NCBI RefSeq assembly: GCF_036227485.1
Contig: NZ_CP109479.1
Span: forward strand, 3,348,001 to 3,412,000
Source of the DNA: Streptomyces sp. NBC_01451
GTDB lineage: Bacteria > Actinomycetota > Actinomycetes > Streptomycetales > Streptomycetaceae
Length of the DNA: 64,000 nucleotides
Direction of reading: 5' to 3'
This document shows positions 59,994 through 64,000 of this stretch, piece after piece (the first letter of the stretch is position 1; each line of letters begins with the position of its first letter). The notes below the pieces were generated by a model, which was not told the DNA's origin, ran no database searches, and worked only from the letters and a program-made list of their open reading frames with translations. The position numbers were made by a program, and so were the translations under genes.

Positions 59994-60755
59994 ATGGCAC
60001 ACCAAGTGACGCCGGTACGGCATGCCCGGCTCGGAAAGGCGCTGGGCCCGGAGCCGACGTCGGTGAGTGGCGTGGTCCTGCTGCTACCCGGCGGTGACGA
60101 GGTATCGACCCGCAGGCCGTCGCCGATGCTGGCCGCCGCCTCCGTACGGACGTTGGGCCGACGGCTCGCCCGCGCGGGCCGTACGGACGGGCTCGCCGTG
60201 CACGTCGTCCACTACCGCTACCGCGGCTGGAACGGCAGCGACGCGCAGCTCGCGCACGACGCGCGATGGGCCGTCGACGAGGTCGTACGGCGGTACGGCG
60301 ACGTCTCCGTGTGCCTCGCCGGCGTCGACATGGGCGGCCGGGCGGCGCTGCGCGCGGCGGACCACGAGGCCGTCAACTCCGTACTGGCGCTGGCCCCTTG
60401 GCTGCCCGAGGAGGACGTGGCAGCACCGGAGGAGCCGGTACGGCAGCTGACCGGGCGGCAGGTGCTGATCGTGCACGGCACGAACGACCAACGGACCGAT
60501 CCCGAACTGTCGTTCCGGTTCGCGGCGCGCGCGAAGAAGGCGAACCGGGACATCTGCCGGTTCGAAGTGCACGCGGACGGGCACGGGTTGCGTCAGTACC
60601 GGCAGGAAGTGCACGCGCTGGCCGAGGACTTCGTGATGGGGGTGCTGTTCGGGCGGGGGTTCTCCCGTCCCGTTCAGGACGCGCTGATGGCTCCGCCGCC
60701 GCTGGGGCTGAGGATGCCGTTGGCCGCGGGGTTCGGCAGGTCTTTGCGACGTTAG
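59994..60755 (+). CDS. alpha/beta hydrolase with Asp nucleophile elbow
   Basis: 253 residues, host gene. Alpha/beta fold: GVVLLLPGG oxyanion loop, the nucleophile elbow GVDMGG (Asp rather than Ser), the acid in VHGTNDQRTDP and His in ADGHGLRQYRQE. Asp at the elbow is seen in haloalkane dehalogenases and epoxide hydrolases; it may alternatively be an inactive relative of dienelactone hydrolases. Divergently transcribed from add. Confidence 0.8.
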   Translation: MAHQVTPVRHARLGKALGPEPTSVSGVVLLLPGGDEVSTRRPSPMLAAASVRTLGRRLARAGRTDGLAVHVVHYRYRGWNGSDAQLAHDARWAVDEVVRRYGDVSVCLAGVDMGGRAALRAADHEAVNSVLALAPWLPEEDVAAPEEPVRQLTGRQVLIVHGTNDQRTDPELSFRFAARAKKANRDICRFEVHADGHGLRQYRQEVHALAEDFVMGVLFGRGFSRPVQDALMAPPPLGLRMPLAAGFGRSLRR

Positions 60756-60845
60756 GTTCCGGGGCGGACCGGTTGTGTTCGGAGCGCGGGTCAGCGGGGG
60801 CCGGGCGCACGGTTCCCCGCGCCCCTCGAAGCAGGGGTGTCACCC

Positions 60846-61799
60846 TCACGCAGGCAGCAGGTTGCCCCTTCTGGACAGCAGGAACTTCTTGAAGGCGGCC
60901 ACCGGCGGGGTGTCCGGATGGCCGTCCAGCCAAGCGACACCGATCTCTCTCGCCGCTCTTGGTGAGGTGACCGTCAGTTCGGCAACTCCCGGGCGGGGGA
61001 CAGCCGGTGGAGGGAGCAGGGCTACGCCCAGCCCAGCCGCCACCAGGCCCCTCAACGTCTCCGCCTCCTCTCCCTCGAAGGCGATCCGGGGGCGGAAGCC
61101 GGCCTGCTGGCAGAGGTCGTCGGTGATGCGGCGGAGGCCGTAGCCGGGTTCCAGGGTGACGAAGGTTTCGTCGGCCGCTTCGGCCAGGCGGACCCGTCTG
61201 CGGGTGGCGAGACGGTGGTCGGCTGGGACCACCAGACGGAGTTTCTGTTCGTCGAGGCGGCGGGCGACCAGGTCGGGGGCGTCGGGCACGGGCGAGGTGA
61301 GGCAGAGGTCGAGTTCGCCGGAGCGCAGGCGTTCGATCATGGCCTCGCCGTAGTTCTGTACGAGGGTGAAGCGGACGCGGGGATGGTCGGCGCGGAAGGC
61401 GTGCAGCAGGCCGGGTACGGTCTCGGCGCCCATGGTGTGCAGGAAGCCGAAGGCGACCTTGCCGGTGGCGGGGTCGGCGTCGGCGCGTACCTCGTCGGCG
61501 GCCCGTTCGATCTCCGCGAGGGCCCGCTCGACGGAGGCGAGGAACGTACGGCCCGCGGGGGTGAGGGAGACGGTCCGTCCCCGGCGGGCGAAGAGGTCCA
61601 CGCCGAGGTCCTGTTCGAGGCGGACCATCGCCCGGGAGAGCGTCGACTGCGGGACCTGCATCTCCTGGGCGGCGCGGGTGACGTGCTCCGTGCGGGCGAC
61701 TCCGGCGAAGTAGGAGAGCCGCGGGGCGAGGGCGGTCACGATGTCTTCCGTGTCACTGGACGGTGACAGGCTGGCTGCTGACCTCTGCTGATGCACCAT
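60846..61799 (-). CDS. LysR family transcriptional regulator
   Basis: 317 residues. N-terminal winged helix: LSYFAGVARTEHVTRAAQEM, VPQSTLSRAMVRLEQDLGVD and LFARRGRTVSLTPAGR. The C-terminal effector domain has GELDLCLTSPVPD and GLGVALLPPPAV. An in-frame ATG at 61826 is an alternative start. Transcribed divergently from the MFS gene 63 bases away, the classic arrangement for a regulator and its target. Confidence 0.9.
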   Translation of the reverse strand: MVHQQRSAASLSPSSDTEDIVTALAPRLSYFAGVARTEHVTRAAQEMQVPQSTLSRAMVRLEQDLGVDLFARRGRTVSLTPAGRTFLASVERALAEIERAADEVRADADPATGKVAFGFLHTMGAETVPGLLHAFRADHPRVRFTLVQNYGEAMIERLRSGELDLCLTSPVPDAPDLVARRLDEQKLRLVVPADHRLATRRRVRLAEAADETFVTLEPGYGLRRITDDLCQQAGFRPRIAFEGEEAETLRGLVAAGLGVALLPPPAVPRPGVAELTVTSPRAAREIGVAWLDGHPDTPPVAAFKKFLLSRRGNLLPA

Positions 61800-61862
61800 G
61801 GGAACGATTATGGGGTTTCCGTGCATTGGACGGATGAACGGGGGCGTACGTAACTTCGAGGC

Positions 61863-63143
61863 ATGCCTGCTGCCAGTACCGGGGCGTCCACGATCGTGGC
61901 CGCCGCCCCTCCGTCGCTCCCCTCGTCCCCCGCCGCCGACTCCCGTATGGCCCCGGGCGGGCCGGGCTACCGGCGGATGAGCTTCGCGCTCTTCCTCGCG
62001 GGCGTGGCGACCTTCGCCCTCCTCTACTCCACGCAGGCGCTGCTGCCGTTGATCTCCGGCGAGTTCGGGGCGGCGGCGAGCGACGCGAGCTGGACGGTGT
62101 CGGCGGCGACCGGTGCGCTGGCCCTGTTCGTCCTCCCGATGAGCGCGCTGTCGGAACGGTTCGGTCGGCGTACGGTGATGACCGGGTCGCTGGCCGTGGC
62201 GACCACGGTCGGGCTGCTGGTGCCGTTCGCCCCGTCGCTGGGCGCGCTGGTCGCGCTGCGGGCGGTGCAGGGTGCCGCGCTGGCGGGGCTGCCCGCGTCG
62301 GCGACGGCGTATCTGGCCGAGGAGGTCCGTCCCAGGGCGCTGATCACGGCGATCGGTCTGTTCGTGGCCGGCAACAGCGTGGGCGGGATGAGCGGCCGGG
62401 TCATCACCGGCTGGGTCGCGCAGGAGTGGGGCTGGCGGGTCGCGGTTGCCGTGATCGGCGTCGTGGCCGTGGGCTGCGCGGTGGCGTTCCGGCTGCTGCT
62501 GCCCGCGCCGCAGCACTTCCGCAAGGGCTCGCTGCGGCCCCGGGTGCTGGCGCGCACGGTCCGTACGCATCTGGCGAACCCGTTGCTGCGGCGGCTGTAC
62601 GCGATCGGCGCGCTGTTCATGACGGTGTTCGGCGGCGTCTACACGGTGATCGGGTACCGCCTGACGGAGGCCCCGTTCAGTCTGCCGCAGGGTGTCGTCG
62701 GGTCGATCTTCCTGGTGTACCTGGTGGGTACGGTGTCGGCGTCCACGGCGGGCAGGCTGGTCGCCCGGCTCGGGCGGCGGGGTGCGCTGTACCTGGCCGG
62801 CGGTACGACGACGACGGGCCTGCTGCTGTCCCTGTCGGACTCCCTGGCGCTGGTTCTGCTGGGCCTGGTGCTGATCACGGCGGGCTTCTTCGCGGGGCAC
62901 GCGGTGGCGTCGTCGGCGGTGAGCCACACGGCGAAGGAGGGGCGTGCGCAGGCGTCGGCGCTGTACCAGTCGGCGTACTACCTGGGCTCCAGCGCCGGCA
63001 GTACGTTGGGAGCGGTGGCGTTCCACGCGGGTGGCTGGTCGGGGACGGTGGCGATGGGGTTGCTGGCGGTGCTCGGCGTGGTGACGGTGACGGTGATGGG
63101 GTCCCGGGCGGCGCGGAGCGTGCGGGTGCCCGCGGCGGCGTGA
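61863..63143 (+). CDS. MFS transporter
   Basis: 426 residues, about 12 membrane helices. After a Ser/Pro-rich N-terminus, [20 protein letters not shown] begins helix 1. [17 protein letters not shown] is the MFS signature loop between helices 2 and 3, and [16 protein letters not shown] the matching loop in the second half. It resembles YnfM-type drug/solute efflux transporters. Probably controlled by the divergent LysR regulator. Confidence 0.9.
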   Translation: MPAASTGASTIVAAAPPSLPSSPAADSRMAPGGPGYRRMSFALFLAGVATFALLYSTQALLPLISGEFGAAASDASWTVSAATGALALFVLPMSALSERFGRRTVMTGSLAVATTVGLLVPFAPSLGALVALRAVQGAALAGLPASATAYLAEEVRPRALITAIGLFVAGNSVGGMSGRVITGWVAQEWGWRVAVAVIGVVAVGCAVAFRLLLPAPQHFRKGSLRPRVLARTVRTHLANPLLRRLYAIGALFMTVFGGVYTVIGYRLTEAPFSLPQGVVGSIFLVYLVGTVSASTAGRLVARLGRRGALYLAGGTTTTGLLLSLSDSLALVLLGLVLITAGFFAGHAVASSAVSHTAKEGRAQASALYQSAYYLGSSAGSTLGAVAFHAGGWSGTVAMGLLAVLGVVTVTVMGSRAARSVRVPAAA

Positions 63144-63157
63144 CCGAGGCTTTCTTC

Positions 63158-63349
63158 TTCGCCCCCGCCGCCCCTACCCGTCCCATCCTTCTGGGGCTCC
63201 GCCCCAGACCCCGCTCTTCAAACGCCGGAGGGGCTGGATTGTCAGCCCGTCCGGCGTTTGAGGACGAGGCCCCTTCAGGGCCGAAAGCGGGGGTCTGGGG
63301 GCGCAGCCCCCAGGAACAGGACGGGACGGGTAGGGGCGGCGGGGGCGAA
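63158..63349 (+). terminator. long nested inverted repeat
   Basis: The 320-base gap between the MFS and sigma genes contains no gene but a nested palindrome. Outer arms 63158-63184 and 63323-63349 are perfect over 27 bases. Inner arms follow (GGGGCTCCGCCCC, then CAAACGCCGGA with TCCGGCGTTTG). This type of element recurs in many Streptomyces intergenic regions and acts as a strong bidirectional terminator. Confidence 0.8.
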
Positions 63350-63463
63350 ACCCTTCTCACCTGCACCTTTTCCCACTCCCCGGGCCGTTGTCAGTGGCCT
63401 GCGCTAGCTTCATCGTGTTGGGTCGCGATGGGGCGACGAAGGCAGCCATGGGGTGGGTTGGCG

Positions 63464-64000
63464 ATGGGTGACAGTACGGCTACTGCGACAGACCTCGACG
63501 TACAACTGGAACGGCACCGCGTCGAGCTGACGGGGTACTGCTACCGCATGCTCGGCTCCTCCTTCGAGGCCGAGGACGCCGTGCAGGACACCATGGTCCG
63601 TGCCTGGCGGAACCACGAGAAGTTCGAGGGGCGGTCGAGTCTGCGTTCGTGGCTGTACCGGATCGCGACGAACGTCTGCCTGGACATGCTGACCGCCGGC
63701 AACAAGCGCGCCCGCCCCATGGACCTCACCGACTCCACTCCCCTCGCCCGGGCCGCCCTCTCCCCCCGCCCCGACAACACCTGGCTGGAGCCGATGCCGG
63801 ACGCCCGCGTGCTGCCGACCGTCGAGGACCCGGCGGAGGCCGCCGTGGCCAAGGAGTCCGTGCGGCTCGCCTTCATGGCCGCGTTGCAGCAACTCCCCGC
63901 GAAACAAAGGGCCGTGCTGATCCTCCGCGAGGTGCTGGCCTGGAAGGCGAGCGAGGTCGCCGAGCTCCTCGACACCTCGGTCGCGTCCGTCAACAGTGCC
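63464..64000 (+). CDS. ECF sigma factor (3' end outside window)
   Basis: 179 codons visible. Region 2: [40 protein letters not shown] and [19 protein letters not shown]; region 4 starts at [20 protein letters not shown]. The start is ATG 63464; an in-frame ATG at 63428 is an alternative. The long region between 2 and 4 (with a [20 protein letters not shown] segment) and this style resemble the SigJ-like subgroup that carries a SnoaL-type C-terminal domain, which would lie beyond the window. Confidence 0.85.
   Translation, partial: MGDSTATATDLDVQLERHRVELTGYCYRMLGSSFEAEDAVQDTMVRAWRNHEKFEGRSSLRSWLYRIATNVCLDMLTAGNKRARPMDLTDSTPLARAALSPRPDNTWLEPMPDARVLPTVEDPAEAAVAKESVRLAFMAALQQLPAKQRAVLILREVLAWKASEVAELLDTSVASVNSA

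Noticed and set aside
60846..63026. A 726-residue minus-strand frame across the LysR and MFS genes.
   Set aside because: The extension beyond the LysR start is low-complexity Arg/Gln/His and opposite to a clear transporter gene.
1..64000. tRNA or rRNA genes and CRISPR arrays.
   Set aside because: I scanned the gaps for tRNA-like cloverleaf patterns and regular repeats and saw none, though this is by eye.

Overview
This window looks like the chromosome of a Streptomyces or a close relative: very high GC, GTG starts, translationally coupled overlapping genes, and a WhiB-like protein. About 58.8 kb of it is a large prophage with a contractile tail. The window opens inside the major capsid gene, so terminase, portal, any protease and the left attachment site lie off the left end. 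The right prophage/host junction is visible near 58868, inside the host adenosine deaminase gene (add), which is left without its C-terminus. Host DNA fills the rest, to 64000.

Layout of the prophage. (1) 1-7.7 kb: N4 gp56-type capsid protein, connector-region genes, and fibre-like proteins with collagen-like stretches. (2) 7.8-27.1 kb: contractile tail. Tail sheath with an inserted fibronectin-III domain, tail tube, assembly chaperone with a probable +1 frameshift, tape measure carrying two wall-hydrolase domains, CIS-type tube and LysM-like baseplate proteins, gpD-like hub, OB-fold spike, a gp25 wedge fused to a degenerate poly-gamma-glutamate-hydrolase-like domain, gpJ-like wedge, and long gpI/fibre proteins carrying chitin-binding-like modules. 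(3) 27.3-43.6 kb: replication, recombination and regulation. Winged-helix protein, DnaC-like loader, DnaB-like helicase, CHC2/TOPRIM primase, SNF2-like helicase, MerR-like protein, ssDNA-binding protein, family A DNA polymerase, RecA-like recombinase, two PD-(D/E)XK-type nucleases, WhiB-like protein, RuvC-like resolvase and a SpoVS-like protein. (4) 43.7-49.1 kb: a tightly coupled run of small, mostly unrecognised proteins ending in a multi-fibronectin protein. (5) 49.1-51.0 kb: lysis genes (amidase, holin, secreted lytic transglycosylase). (6) 51.0-55.2 kb: HNH endonuclease, small unknowns, and a protein whose N-terminal half resembles tRNA-guanine transglycosylase/DpdA enzymes. (7) 55.2-58.8 kb, minus strand: four small lysogeny-region genes with their own terminators, then a large serine integrase.

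How it fits together. The plus-strand genes form long operons in which stop and start codons overlap (ATGA, GTGA, TGATG). The few real intergenic gaps hold terminators, promoter-like repeats and hairpins that would hide ribosome binding sites. The replisome looks nearly self-sufficient. The integrase lies directly behind the broken add gene in the same orientation, so add read-through could express it in the lysogen.

Host genes right of the junction: truncated add, an alpha/beta hydrolase with Asp at the nucleophile elbow, a LysR regulator divergent from an MFS transporter, a long terminator-like inverted repeat, and the start of an ECF sigma factor cut by the window end.
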